Assembly: GCA_021773335.1 (NCBI GenBank) | Contig: JAJFKG010000001.1 | Coordinates: 33,363-97,362 of the forward strand | Direction of reading: 5' to 3' | Source of the DNA: Gammaproteobacteria bacterium | Lineage (GTDB): Bacteria; Pseudomonadota; Gammaproteobacteria; JAJFKG01 | DNA length: 64,000 nucleotides | Shown here: positions 1-10,000 of the stretch, piece after piece | Layout: every line of letters starts with the position of its first letter | How positions within the stretch are numbered: the first letter of the stretch is position 1 | Translations under genes and position numbers: made by a program | The notes under the pieces: generated by a model | The model's input: the letters and a program-made list of their open reading frames with translations, nothing else | Told to the model about the DNA's origin: nothing | Databases searched by the model: none

Positions 1-357
1 TGGGTTAAGGGGTTTTATAGGAATGACCCGAGAGGTGCTAGCGCTAGTGTCAGCGCCATCATCAGCGGGAGCATCGCCACCAGCAGCATCATCATCGCCA
101 TCTGGGGTGGAAGAGGGTGGCAGTTCATCAAGAACGAGATTATCGTTGTTCCCGGGGCTTTCTTTTAAATGTAAGGCCGCTAATTTACGGACGGCGGCGA
201 GGGGATCATTATCACCAGTAAAGGCACTAGGGTGACTCCGCCTGAGACCAGCTTCAATGTCAGCATACTGAGCATCGAACTTTTCACGATGCTCACTAGC
301 AATTAGTTCTAGAGTGCGTGCTAAGTCTTGTCGTAATGATTCGTATGTACTCGCCAT
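1..357 (-). CDS. acidic low-complexity hypothetical protein, C-terminus beyond the window edge
   Basis: An uninterrupted minus-strand frame of 119 codons starts at an ATG at 357-355 and runs off the left end. The protein begins MASTYESLRQDLARTLELIA, with a helical, charged first half, then turns into an Asp/Ala/Gly/Pro-rich linker (about residues 85-110) followed by IPIKPLNP at the window edge. No ribosome binding site stands out and no family is recognised. Natural codon use and the ordered composition change from helical to linker argue that this, not the plus-strand frame opposite it, is the gene. The style resembles linkers of secreted effectors, but nothing proves that. Confidence 0.6.
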   Translation of the reverse strand, partial: MASTYESLRQDLARTLELIASEHREKFDAQYADIEAGLRRSHPSAFTGDNDPLAAVRKLAALHLKESPGNNDNLVLDELPPSSTPDGDDDAAGGDAPADDGADTSASTSRVIPIKPLNP

Positions 358-590
358 AAATGTATATCTTTGATTTAATGTTAATTATTCGTTTATGGTG
401 TGCTTGGATTTTTGCCACCTGCACGTAAACGATGCCCAATAATAAGGGAATTAATTGTAATGGGCCAAGCTTAAGAAAATATTAAGTTTTTCATTAAATT
501 GAGAATTTTTTGTGATTTTATTGTTGGATTATTGCTCATAAAATCAGGAGGTTAGGGCAGGAATGGCTGCTATCCCAAGCGTGCCACCAC

Positions 591-677
591 GTAGCCTTGA
601 TAAGCGCCGGAGGTGCGCATCAAGGGCCTGAGTTGGCAAATGCTGATCCTTGATGCGCCGCTACGCAGCTTATCAAG
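591..677. repeat. dispersed palindromic repeat, GATAAG family, copy 1
   Basis: The segment begins GTAGCCTTGATAAGCGC, passes through GCGCATCAAGG, and ends CTTGATGCGC...GCTTATCAAG, so it contains two facing inverted repeats. A near-identical arrangement occurs at 21024-21110. It lies between genes, as REP/BIME-like elements do. Confidence 0.7.
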
Positions 678-684
678 TCTCAAA

Positions 685-806
685 CTGGTCCCGACCCTCT
701 AGGGTTGGGACCTTACACTCACGGGCGCTCCAGCGTCCGTTCCTTTATTTGTCGGGCGCGTAGCGCCCGCTGTTTTACCGTCCCACCCCAGAGGGGTAGG
801 ACGAGG
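685..806. repeat. dispersed mosaic palindrome, family A, copy 1 (long form)
   Basis: Four hairpin modules follow each other: CTGGTCCC...GGGACC, GGCGCTCCAGCGTCC, GTCGGGCGC..GCGCCCG and GTCCCACCCC...GGACGAG. The same modules in the same order occur at 10054-10174. Shorter forms carrying only the first two modules are at 840-902 and 3656-3716. There is no open reading frame inside. It may be a non-autonomous mobile repeat or a structured-RNA repeat. Confidence 0.75.
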
Positions 807-839
807 CTATAAGTCTACCTCGTCTCGACCCTGGTCAGA

Positions 840-902
840 CTGGTCCCGACCCTCTAGGGTTGGGACCTTAAACTTACGGACGCTCCAGCGTCCGTTCCTT
901 TT
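840..902. repeat. dispersed palindrome, family A, copy 2 (short form)
   Basis: This is a short copy with the CTGGTCCCGACCC..GGGTTGGGACC hairpin and the GGACGCTCCAGCGTCC hairpin, ending in GTTCCTTTTT. It is almost identical to the first half of the copy at 685 and sits just downstream of it. Confidence 0.75.
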
Positions 903-913
903 TCCCTCTCCCC

Positions 914-944
914 ATAAAAAAAGCAGTGGCCTAGGCCACTGCTT
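914..944 (-). terminator. rho-independent terminator of the HU-like gene
   Basis: A perfect 24-bp palindrome (921-944, core GCAGTGGCCTAGGCCACTGC) is followed on the minus strand by a run of T. It lies 29 bp beyond the stop of the minus-strand HU-like gene. Confidence 0.85.
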
Positions 945-973
945 TCTCAGACAACGTGTTGACTAAAAGTCGC

Positions 974-1456
974 TTAAGACGCCATATCTTTCAGTTTCTT
1001 AAGAGGGCGCACTTTAACAACATTGCGTGCTGGCTTAGCTTTGAAGATAGTAGGCTCGCCAGTGAAGGGGTTGATACCCTTACGTGCTTTAGTCGCAGGC
1101 TTACGTACAACAACGATTTTTGCCAAACCAGGAATGGTAAAAGTACCAGCAGCACGAGGCTTAACGTGAACAGAAATCACTTCAGCTAAGCATTCCATGA
1201 CGTTAGCAACGTCTTTTTTGCTCAAATCGGTTTGTTCAGCGATAGTGGCCAACAATTGAGTCTTGGTATAAGGCACACGTGCAGGTGCTAATTTTTTCTT
1301 AGCAACTGGCTTTTTCTTAGCGACAGTTTTTTTAGCAACTGCTTTCTTAGCAGCAGGTTTTTTCTTCGCTGTGGTTTTGCGAGCAGTCGTCTTGCGAACG
1401 GGCTTTTTAGCCGCCGCTTTCTTAGTCGTACGCTTGGCGGTCTTCTTTACGGCCAT
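974..1456 (-). CDS. HU-family DNA-binding protein with histone H1-like lysine/alanine tail
   Basis: The protein has 160 residues. Residues 1-60 are a tail of repeated KKTA/AKKP/KKPVAKK blocks like histone H1 or AlgP tails. Residues about 61-150 form an HU/IHF fold: a helical TKTQLLATIAEQTDLSKKDV segment, a beta-arm region and the INPFTGEP motif, a variant of the HU arm motif NPxTGE. The start is supported by AGGGGGAATC just upstream of ATG. It probably compacts or organises the nucleoid; a role in a developmental or stationary form is inference from similar tailed proteins in intracellular bacteria. It is monocistronic, with a strong terminator downstream. The tail lies at the N-terminus, whereas in AlgP-like proteins it is C-terminal. 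Confidence 0.85.
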   Translation of the reverse strand: MAVKKTAKRTTKKAAAKKPVRKTTARKTTAKKKPAAKKAVAKKTVAKKKPVAKKKLAPARVPYTKTQLLATIAEQTDLSKKDVANVMECLAEVISVHVKPRAAGTFTIPGLAKIVVVRKPATKARKGINPFTGEPTIFKAKPARNVVKVRPLKKLKDMAS

Positions 1457-1734
1457 GTTTGATTCCCCCTAAAATGGTTAAACATAATAAAATAGGTAGT
1501 AGTAAAAAACACCAATGTGTTTTCACGGCGTACAATATCACAATAAAAAAAAATTGCGAACAAAAATCTTAAAAAAACACGGGTTTTTTCGTGTTTTTTG
1601 CGTTTTTATACGTTTTAAAGGGGTTTTTTGTTTACTTTTTGTTTGTTTTTGCAAAGCAAACAACAAATAGGTGTACGAAACCGCTGTGACAATAGTATCA
1701 TTTACGCGACAAATGATAGGGAATCGGCAACACC
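1457..1734. other. intergenic region between divergent HU-like and ABC exporter genes
   Basis: This 278-bp stretch is very A/T-rich, with homopolymeric A and T runs (for example 1545-1640). It must hold promoters for both flanking genes. I see no clear -35/-10 pair, repeat or gene. The open frame on the minus strand inside it is low-complexity Lys/Thr and not credible. Confidence 0.5.
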
Positions 1735-2661
1735 ATGATGACAAATACCGCAGTCGTGAGTGCACGGCACTTAACAAAATCGTTTAATGGGCAGTTGGCG
1801 GTGGATGCTATCGATTTTGATGTCACCCAAGGGGAATGTGTCGGTTTGCTCGGGCCGAATGGGGCGGGGAAGACCACAATCTTATTGATGTTGTTGGGGC
1901 AAGTGATCCCGACGGCAGGAGAATTGTGTATCTTGGGGCAGCGACTGCCGCAACAAGCCTGTCAGTTACGTAAACGTGTTGGCGTTGTGCCGCAACTCGA
2001 TAACTTAGATCCGGATTTTTCGGTTGTCGAAAACTTGCGAACGTACGCGCGCTATTTCGGTTTACGCGGGCCACGGGTGACAGCACGCATTCAAGCATTA
2101 TTGGCATTCGCGGCATTGGAACATAAGGCACAAGCACGTGTGCCAGAATTATCGGGCGGTATGAAACGGCGTTTGACCTTGGCGCGTGCATTAATCAATG
2201 AACCTGAATTGCTGATCCTCGATGAACCCACCACCGGGCTCGATCCGCAAGCGCGGCAATTGATTTGGGCGCGCTTAAGAGAGTTACGCAATCAAGGCAC
2301 TACCTTGATTTTAACGACGCATTATCTCGAAGAAGCCGAGCGTTTATGCAACCGTATCTTATTGATAGACCACGGCAAAATTCTCGAAAAAGGTACCCCG
2401 CGCGAATTGATCCAACGTCATATCGAGCCACAGGTCATCGAAGTGCACGGCGAGAATGTCGCACTGTTGTATGAACAACGCGACAGTTTGCCGGTGACAC
2501 GTATGGAAATGATTGGCGAAACCTTGTTGTGTTATTGCGAGGATGAACGTGATTTGTTAGCGCAATTGATGACATGGCCGCAATTGGAGTTTGTGCATCG
2601 GCGTGCGAATTTAGAAGATGTGTTTTTGAAACTGACGGGGCGGGAGTTGCGTGATGGTTAA
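1735..2661 (+). CDS. ABC transporter ATP-binding protein, NodI/DrrA type
   Basis: The 308-residue nucleotide-binding subunit has Walker A GPNGAGKTT (about residues 40-48), signature LSGGMKRR, Walker B LLILDEPTTGLDP and an H-loop in TTHYLEEAE. About 80 C-terminal residues beyond the ABC core are typical of the NodI/DrrA/CcmA group that powers ABC-2 exporters. It overlaps the downstream permease gene by 11 bp, so the two are translationally coupled and form one exporter. The substrate is unknown: NodIJ-like pairs occur widely outside rhizobia and do not imply Nod factor export. Confidence 0.9.
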   Translation: MMTNTAVVSARHLTKSFNGQLAVDAIDFDVTQGECVGLLGPNGAGKTTILLMLLGQVIPTAGELCILGQRLPQQACQLRKRVGVVPQLDNLDPDFSVVENLRTYARYFGLRGPRVTARIQALLAFAALEHKAQARVPELSGGMKRRLTLARALINEPELLILDEPTTGLDPQARQLIWARLRELRNQGTTLILTTHYLEEAERLCNRILLIDHGKILEKGTPRELIQRHIEPQVIEVHGENVALLYEQRDSLPVTRMEMIGETLLCYCEDERDLLAQLMTWPQLEFVHRRANLEDVFLKLTGRELRDG

Positions 2662-3412
2662 TACAGCATGGAGCGCCGTATGGTTGCGTAACTTTAAAGT
2701 GTGGCGCAGCATGTGGATTCCCTCTTTGTTAGGCAATTTTTGTGAGCCGCTCTTTTATTTGTTGGCATTGGGATTTGGCTTGGGGCGTTTTGTCGGTAGC
2801 TTGGCGGGTATGCCGTACATTGTATTTTTGGCCAGTGGCATTATCTGCTCGAGCGCGATGACCACCGCATCATTTGAAGGCTTGTATTCCGCTTATACGC
2901 GCATGACGTCGCAGCAAACGTGGACTGCGATGCTGGCCACGCCATTGGATGTGCGCGATATTGTCTTGGGCGAAGCCTTGTGGGCGGGTACCAAAAGCCT
3001 GATTAACACCAGCGCGATCTTGATCGTCGCCGCGGCGATGGGCTTAGTCGCAAGTTGGCATGCCATATTAGCCTTGCCCGTGGTGTTGCTCGCGGGGGCG
3101 ACATTTGCCTCTATGGCCTTAGTCATGACCGCTTTTGCGCGCAGCTATGAATTCTTTTTATATTATTTCACTCTTTTGATCACACCGTTATTATTATTGA
3201 GTGGCGTCTTTTTCCCATTGAGCGCCATGCCGCCAAGCATCCAAATCGCCACCCAATTCTTCCCCTTGGTGCATGTGGTCGAGATCGTGCGCCCCTTAAT
3301 GACCGGCGGGGTCGTGCAACAGCTATGGTTGCACCTCGTCGTTATCCTTATATATGGCGGCGGCGCGTGGACCGCAGCCTCGCATTTCATGCGCCGGCGT
3401 TTGATTCGGTGA
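2651..3412 (+). CDS. ABC-2 type transporter permease, NodJ type
   Basis: The 253-residue inner-membrane protein has six predicted hydrophobic segments and the family-typical ending with LSGVFFPLSAMP before the last two helices. It starts at GTG 2651 or ATG 2654 inside the end of the ATPase gene. It pairs with that ATPase as the membrane half of an exporter. No further gene follows; a repeat-bearing intergenic region begins here. Confidence 0.9.
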   Translation: MMVNTAWSAVWLRNFKVWRSMWIPSLLGNFCEPLFYLLALGFGLGRFVGSLAGMPYIVFLASGIICSSAMTTASFEGLYSAYTRMTSQQTWTAMLATPLDVRDIVLGEALWAGTKSLINTSAILIVAAAMGLVASWHAILALPVVLLAGATFASMALVMTAFARSYEFFLYYFTLLITPLLLLSGVFFPLSAMPPSIQIATQFFPLVHVVEIVRPLMTGGVVQQLWLHLVVILIYGGGAWTAASHFMRRRLIR

Positions 3413-3475
3413 GGTGAATGCCATACTTTGTCTCTGTTCTCTCTCTCTGTAACACCATCTTACATACCTCGTCCC

Positions 3476-3537
3476 CACGTCATACTCTGCGCCTCTACAC
3501 GTCATGCTCTGTCTTCCCACCACGTCATACTCTGCGC
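3476..3537. repeat. three short direct repeats CACGTCATACTCTGCGC
   Basis: Copies start at 3476, 3498 and 3521 (the middle one with one mismatch and shorter), spaced 22-23 bp, about two helical turns. The last copy is followed by GCAGAGTA, which can pair with the TACTCTGC in the repeat to form a hairpin. The role is unknown. Confidence 0.6.
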
Positions 3538-3655
3538 AGGCAGAGTATCCAGAAGCTTATGAGGTGCGAGCGCAGCGAGCCACTAATGTCGAGCGCAGCG
3601 CGCTCGACTTAAACCTAGAACCCGCAGTTGGCCAGCGATTAATAGCGTAAGGTGA

Positions 3656-3716
3656 CTGGCCCCATCCCTCTAGGGATGGGGCCTTAAATTCATGGACGCT
3701 AGAGCGTCCATTCCTT
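3656..3716. repeat. dispersed palindrome, family A, copy 3 (short form)
   Basis: The two hairpins CTGGCCCCATCCC..GGGATGGGGCC and GGACGCTAGAGCGTCC are followed by ATTCCTT. Base changes occur in both arms of each stem relative to the copies at 685 and 10054 (GACCCTC/GGGTTGGG becomes CATCCCTC/GGGATGGG), so the paired structure is kept. Confidence 0.7.
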
Positions 3717-3832
3717 CCAAACAAAAAAAACAAACCCCACTCAAAACACACAGAATTACCCCAAAATATTTTCATTTAAATAAGAAGCAGTTACAAAAAA
3801 ATAGAACACATTATACCCAAAAAATAATTTTC

Positions 3833-3852
3833 TTGTGCGAGATCTCGCACAA
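3833..3852. promoter_or_regulatory. perfect 20-bp palindrome, candidate operator
   Basis: TTGTGCGAGATCTCGCACAA is fully self-complementary with no loop, a shape typical of a site for a dimeric helix-turn-helix regulator. It lies 224 bp upstream of the ankyrin gene start in an otherwise A/T-rich leader. No regulator can be assigned. Confidence 0.5.
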
Positions 3853-4075
3853 ACTTTTGAGATTTAACCTACATAAGTTTAAACAACAGTTTGGTAGGAT
3901 TCTGACCAAGCCTACCACAGGAATGTGACCTTTCGGACACGGTTGTCTAAGCGTAACAAAACCATTAATGACTATTGAGCTGTTAGCTGAGCCTTGCGCT
4001 GCGTGCTTCGCGCGAATAGATTATGCGTGAGTAAATCAGCAACAACTCAGACTAGATAACTTAGGAGAACCTGCC

Positions 4076-7000
4076 ATGGCTTGGAATGATGAAATCAAAG
4101 AAAAAATTCGTAATGGCACTTTGCAAGAAAGTGATTTGAAAATATTGGGTGGCTTATTTGTTGATCCGCGTGCGAAGGCGACGGATTTTGTTCGGCCAGG
4201 CGTTAAAAATTCTGGGACCATACTTCACTATGCTTGTACACGTGGTAATACGCAAACACTACGAACAATTATGGTTGCTTTGGGGAAGGATAACACTATA
4301 CAACTCGCGCAAATCAAAACTAACAGCGGTTCCACCGTCTTGCATAGGCTGGTTGGCAATCACTCTCCCCAGGCTCCGCAACTGCTCACGGCCTTTATTA
4401 ATGGTGTTGGCCGGGACAATGCTAGACAACTCGCGCAAAGCAAAGATAGCTGCGGTTACACCGCCTTGCATTACCTGGCTGGCAATCCCTCTCCCCATGC
4501 TCTGCAACTGCTCACGGCCTTTATCGCATTGCTGGGTCGGGATACTGCCAAACAACTCGCGCAAAGCAAAGATAGCTACGGTTCCACCGCCTTGCATTAC
4601 CTGGCTAGCAATAATTCCCAACATTCCCCGCAACTGCTCACGGCCTTTATCAACCTGCTAGGCCGGGACACTGCCAAACAACTCGCGCAAAGCAAAACTA
4701 CCAGCGGTGCCACCGCCTTGCATTTTCTGGGTCGCAATGCCTCTCCAGGTGCCCCGCAACTGCTCACTGCCTTTATCAACCTACTGGGCCGAGAGACTGC
4801 CACACAACTCGCGCAAATCAAAGATAGCTACGGTGTCACCGCCTTGCATAGACTGACTGGCAATCCCTCTCCCCAGGCCCCGCAACTGCTCACTGCCTTT
4901 ATCAATGGTGTTGGCCGAGACACTGCCAAACAACTCGCGCAAATCAAAACTAACAGCGGTTCCACCGCCTTGCATTGGCTGGCTAGCAATCGCTCTCCTC
5001 AGGTCCCGCAACTCCTCACGGCCTTTATCAACCTGCTAGGCCGGGACACTGCCAAACAACTCGCGCAAAGCACTTGCGGCGGTTCCACCGTCTTGCATAG
5101 CCTGACTGGCAATCCCTCTCCCCAGGCCCCGCAACTCCTCACGGCCTTTATCAATCTGCTGGGCCGGGATACTGCCAAACAACTCGCGCAAAGCAAAGAT
5201 AGCCTCGGTGTCACCGCCTTGCATTGGCTGGCTAGCAATCGCTCTCCTCAGGTCCCGCAACTCTTCACCGCCTTTATCGATTTATTGGGTGACGCAATTG
5301 CGCGCAATCTCATCTTAACCAAGACGACAAAGTCTTTCCCTACGAACGCGATAAGGTCGCTTTTGGTAAACGGGCTAGGCTCAGCGTCGCAAAAAACGGC
5401 CCTACTCAAAGTCATGCTGCAACCCTTTCGTAACACGCCTTTACCTGCTTCAGCATTTGAAGGCATGACCGACGCACAAAAACGACAAGTGCAAGATTGT
5501 CACAGTGCTATTCGTAGAGAACATACCCAATCGTCACAACCGGCACGTCCACAAACGACGGCCAGCTCAAGCAGCAGCTCGTCAGCATCTATGACTACGC
5601 CGACAAGCAGCCTCACCAACGCACAAGTCAAAGAAAAAATCAAAAATGGCACGTTAACCGTTGAGCAGATACGTCAGTTGGGTGAACGCGCTAAGCAAGA
5701 TAATTTTGTTGACTCGAGCCGAACACGCTCTGGTACTATCATTCACTATGCTTGGGAGTATGGTAATGCGCAAACACTCAAGAATATATTTACGGTACTG
5801 GGTGTGGCTACTGCCAAACAACTCGCGCAAAGCAAAACTAACGACGGTTACACCGCCTTGCATTTTCTGGGTCGCAATGCCTCTCCAGGTGCCCCGCAAC
5901 TGCTCACGGCCTTTATCAATCTGCTGGGTCGAGATACTGCCAAACAACTCGCGCAAAGCAAAGATGACGACGGCGACACCGCCTTGCATAGCCTGGCTGG
6001 CAATCACTCTCCACAGGCTCCGCAACTGCTCACGGCCTTTATCAATCTGCTGGGTCGGGATACTGCCAAACAACTCGCGCAAAGCAAAGATAGCCTCGGC
6101 GACACCGCCTTGCATTGCTTGGCTAGCAATACCTCTCCCCAGGCTCCGCAACTGTTCACTGCCTTTATCAATGGTGTTGGCCGGGACAATGCTATACAAC
6201 TTGCGCAAAGCAAAACTACCAGCGGTTCCACCGTCTTGCATTGGCTGGCTAGCAATAATTCCCAACAGGCCCCGCAACTCCTCACGGCCTTTATCGACCT
6301 GCTGGGCCGAGACACGGCTAGACAGCTTGCGCAAGTCAAAAATAAGGGCGGTTACACCTTCTTGCATTGCTTGGCTTATAATAATTGCTTGGCTTATAAT
6401 ACTTCTCCCCAGGCCCCGCAACTGCTCACGGCCTTTATCAATCTGCTGGGCCGGGACACTGCCAAACAACTCGCGCAAAGCAAAGATAACGACGGCGACA
6501 CCGTCTTGCATAGCCTGGCTAGCAATCGCTCTCCTCAGGTCCCGCAACTCCTCACGGCCTTTATCGACCTGCTGGGTCGAGACACGGCTAGACAGCTTGC
6601 GCAAGTCAAAAATAAGGGCGGTTACACCGTCTTGCATAGCCTGGCTTGGAATGATTCCCAACATTCCCCGCAACTCCTCACGGCCTTTATCAATGGTGTT
6701 GGCCGGGACAATGCCAAACAACTCGCGCAAAGCAAAACTAACGACGGTTACACCGTTTTGCATAGACTGGCTTATAATACTTCTCCCCAGGCCCCGCAAC
6801 TGCTCACTGCCTTTATCAATGGTATTGGCCGAGATACTGCCAAACAACTCGCGCAAAGCAAAGCTAACGACGGTTACACCGCCTTGCATTGCTTGGCTGG
6901 CAATCACTCTCCCCAGGCCCCGCAACTCCTCACGGCCTTTATCGATTTATTGGGTGAAGCAACTGCTCGCGGCTTAATCTTAACCAAGACGACAACGTTT

Positions 7001-10000
7001 CTCCCTACGAACGCCATAAGAATAGTCTTTACGATTTGCCACCCCTCTTCATCCCACACATCCGCCTTACTCAAAGCCCTACTACACCCCTTCAGTACAG
7101 CAGGGCTACCTGATTCTGCCTTAGCAGGTTTAACGGCAACACAAAAACGACAGGTGCGACAATGTCTGCATGATATAAACCCTGCTCTTGATACGCAGAA
7201 TGCTTTTGCCAGCTCAAGCACATCATCGTCTTCCACACCCTCGACCACAACCCCAGCCGTTGCGGCTGCGAGTTCCAGCTCAAGTAACACATCAACCCCC
7301 TCACAGCGCCAAGCAACACTCGCGCACATCAGCGGCGAGATTGCCGCGATGCTGTTGACACGTGCCGAGGGTGCCGGACGTATTCACTTGCGTGACCCTG
7401 CCCACTTTCAAAGCGTTTGCAACACACTGAAAAATGCCGTTGTGAGCGTCTTCGATGCGCTGATTGCTACTGAGCACAATACGTTATTGCAAAGCCATGG
7501 CCATGAGCTTATTCCTCGCGTCGTTGACCAATATGCTTCAACGCTGTTGCAGCAAGGCCACCTGGACTATAGCGAAAGCCAGTGGATGACACTGGTGCGC
7601 GAACCTGTGAAAAAGGTCGTCGCAGAATGGTGGGCGCGGGTTGCCCCGGGTGCGTTAAGTGAGTCTGACGCTCCAGCGCAGACCAGCCCCGCCAGTCTGC
7701 CGCCTCGTCCGCACAATCCCAGTGGCGGTAAAGGCAAAGCGAAAACCAGTAGTAGCGCCACGGAGGCGCAGACACGTTGGTTTGCGCAAACGATGACGAC
7801 GTTACAAAATGACGTTGATGCGCTACGCACACAATTGCGTGAAGCTAAAGCCCAGTTAGCACAACAACACGCCCTGACCGCTGCCGAGCGTGCCGCCTTG
7901 CAAACCAATGTCAGTGAAATAGAGCAACGTGTGGCTACGATGGAAGAGCACGCCATTCATCGCGGTGAAAAATGGCGAGCTGAACTCGCTCAGCCCGGCC
8001 AAGAAAACGTGCGTGCCTTTGGTCTGACTATCTTTGTTTCGCTTGACCACATCATTCGTGCCTGTTATTTGATTAAGAGCAGCTATCTTGACCGCGGTCG
8101 CAAAACTACTCAAGAAAAAATCGGCGGTTTCTTTAAAACATTAATTGATGGTTTTCCTTTTGGCACCCTGGTAGCCGGCCTAGCCGGCAAAGACATGCCT
8201 GAGAACGCTTACGATATTGCGGAATTATGTAAAGAGGCCTTACCTGTCTCAGAAATCGTGGTTGGCATGACACCGCGTCCGGTCAAAAAAGTCTTTAGCA
8301 CTGTCACCAATACACTCACCGGGGCGGGCGACAAGCGCACCAAGCGGGTGGCCGCTGATGATTTGACCTCCATTGACATTCACGCTCGTGCCTTTCATAT
8401 CGCCGAATTGTTAACCACGGTCTATCACGATATTGTGCAAGCACTCGACCCAGCAGGCGCTGAGGCATTAGCCGAACAAATCGTGCACAGCATTATCTAT
8501 GCGCTCAAAGACCGGGATGTACAAGGGCGACGTTTGCTGGCCGATATCCGTGATATGAATGCTATCTTGTTGGCGGTGATGATGGGGTATCACCAGGACA
8601 AAACATTCCGTAGTCCGGTGCCGGGAACAACGGCTGGTGTGACGACACCGGCCACGCCTGCCAGGGCGAATTGGTGGTCGCGGGCGATGCCAAGCGGCAA
8701 CAAATGGAGCACGCGCCACATCGTGCGTTGTGCGGGGATACAGTGTCAGGCGACAGACCCGTTGACTGGGGCAGTGACCCAACAAGCCTGGGTGCGCCAA
8801 GATAGCAAACATGGGGCACCTTTGCAGCGACCGGCTGTGGCAACGGGTGTGGCAGCGGCAGGGGCTGCTGGCACAACAGCCCCAGCAGCGAATTATTTAT
8901 TTGCGCATTACACGGCAGAACAAGCGGCGTATTTGCGCCAAGAAACGGCAACACGGGGACAGTGGCAATGGCAAGTTGCTACCTTGCCTGCGTCAACACC
9001 AGCGGCGACTACAGCAACCACGACAACTACTGCTACTAATACTTCTTCTGCAACTACGTCTACAACAACGGCAACAGCATCAAGTAGTACACCGGCATCT
9101 AGCAGTAGCAGTACGACAACGAGTACACAAACAGCGACCACACAAACGGCTGCCTCGAAACAAACGACCACGCAAACAACGACAGGGGCAAGTCGGGCTT
9201 TACGTTTGTCGCCGCCAACCACGCGACAGCCGGATATAACCCAGCAAACTCTACTGGATACATTGGCTGCATTGGAAGCAACACAGAAGGAACTAGCAGC
9301 GCTGAAAGCGCAACGCAAACGCGAAGAGCAAGAGCAGAAACAGCAAGAACAAGCACGCAAAGCAGCAAAAGAGAAAAAACAAGCGGAAAAACAATGTCGC
9401 GCACAACAAGCAGAATTGCAACATCAACGTGCAGCGCAAGAGAGAGCGCAACTTTTGGAACGGTTGGCCAGGGTAGAGAAGCACGTGGGGCCGGGTGATC
9501 AAGATACGGATGTCTCTGCAGGTGATCAACTGTTTGCGCAACTCGCTAGTGGTGCGACTTTACAGCCTGAAACGAAAGCATTAATGCAAGGCCAGATTCG
9601 GGTATTACAGGAGCAAATCCTTGAGTTGAATAAACAGGCAGGCTCGTCTGCAAGCCAGGTGAGTGCTAACCAAGAGCAGGTAGAGCGCCTGCAGCAACAA
9701 GTCTATACCTTAGAAGCCAAGCTTGGTATATCGTCTCGAAACTCACATAAGAGGCGCAGCAGTAGTCCTTTATCTGCGTTGTTCACCTTGCCACAACAGG
9801 CGAGTGAAGCAAATGAGGTTGCTGCGTCTTCAGCTTCGTCAAGCGCCTCGTCATCTTCTTCGACACCGACGGTGATACCAATAACTTCGCCACCTAGGCT
9901 TGAAATTGAAACGCCACCGAGCGATAGCGATGAAGATACGGCGTCTAGCGATAGTGATGATGACATGACGCTTAGTAGCACTAGCGATGGCGGTAGTACT

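Larger units (their letters stand above)
3413..4075. other. 663-bp intergenic region with repeats upstream of the ankyrin gene
   Basis: It holds three copies of CACGTCAT(A/G)CTCTG (3476-3492, 3498-3511, 3521-3537), a short family A palindrome (3656-3716) and a perfect 20-bp palindrome (3833-3852). The remainder is A/T-rich and must carry the ankyrin gene promoter, which I cannot place. Small open frames here are not convincing. Confidence 0.6.

Noticed and set aside
23..235. Plus-strand frame rich in Ser at the left edge
   Set aside because: It is opposite the more natural minus-strand frame that is open from 357 to the window edge; poly-Ser is the complement of Asp/Ala codons.
1538..1777. 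Minus-strand 79-codon frame in the HU-ABC gap
   Set aside because: Its translation is low-complexity Lys/Thr from A/T runs, without a start context.
2651..3412. NodJ assignment as evidence of nodulation
   Set aside because: NodIJ-type ABC-2 pairs are widespread exporters and no other nod gene is present.
4286..6955. CRISPR-like periodicity
   Set aside because: The 126-bp units are coding, in frame and continuous, without spacers of constant length; the 53- and 61-bp arrays at 11841 and 14387 have too few units and no cas genes.
5654..6977. Long open frames on both strands across the second ankyrin array (423 and 438 codons)
   Set aside because: They arise because the 126-bp repeat has a length divisible by three and lacks stops in other frames; their translations are only shadows repeated in step with the ankyrin units.
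8908..9360. Minus-strand 150-codon Val/Ala-rich frame in the ankyrin gene
   Set aside because: It is the complement of the Thr/Ser/Ala-rich linker, with no ribosome binding site or family resemblance.
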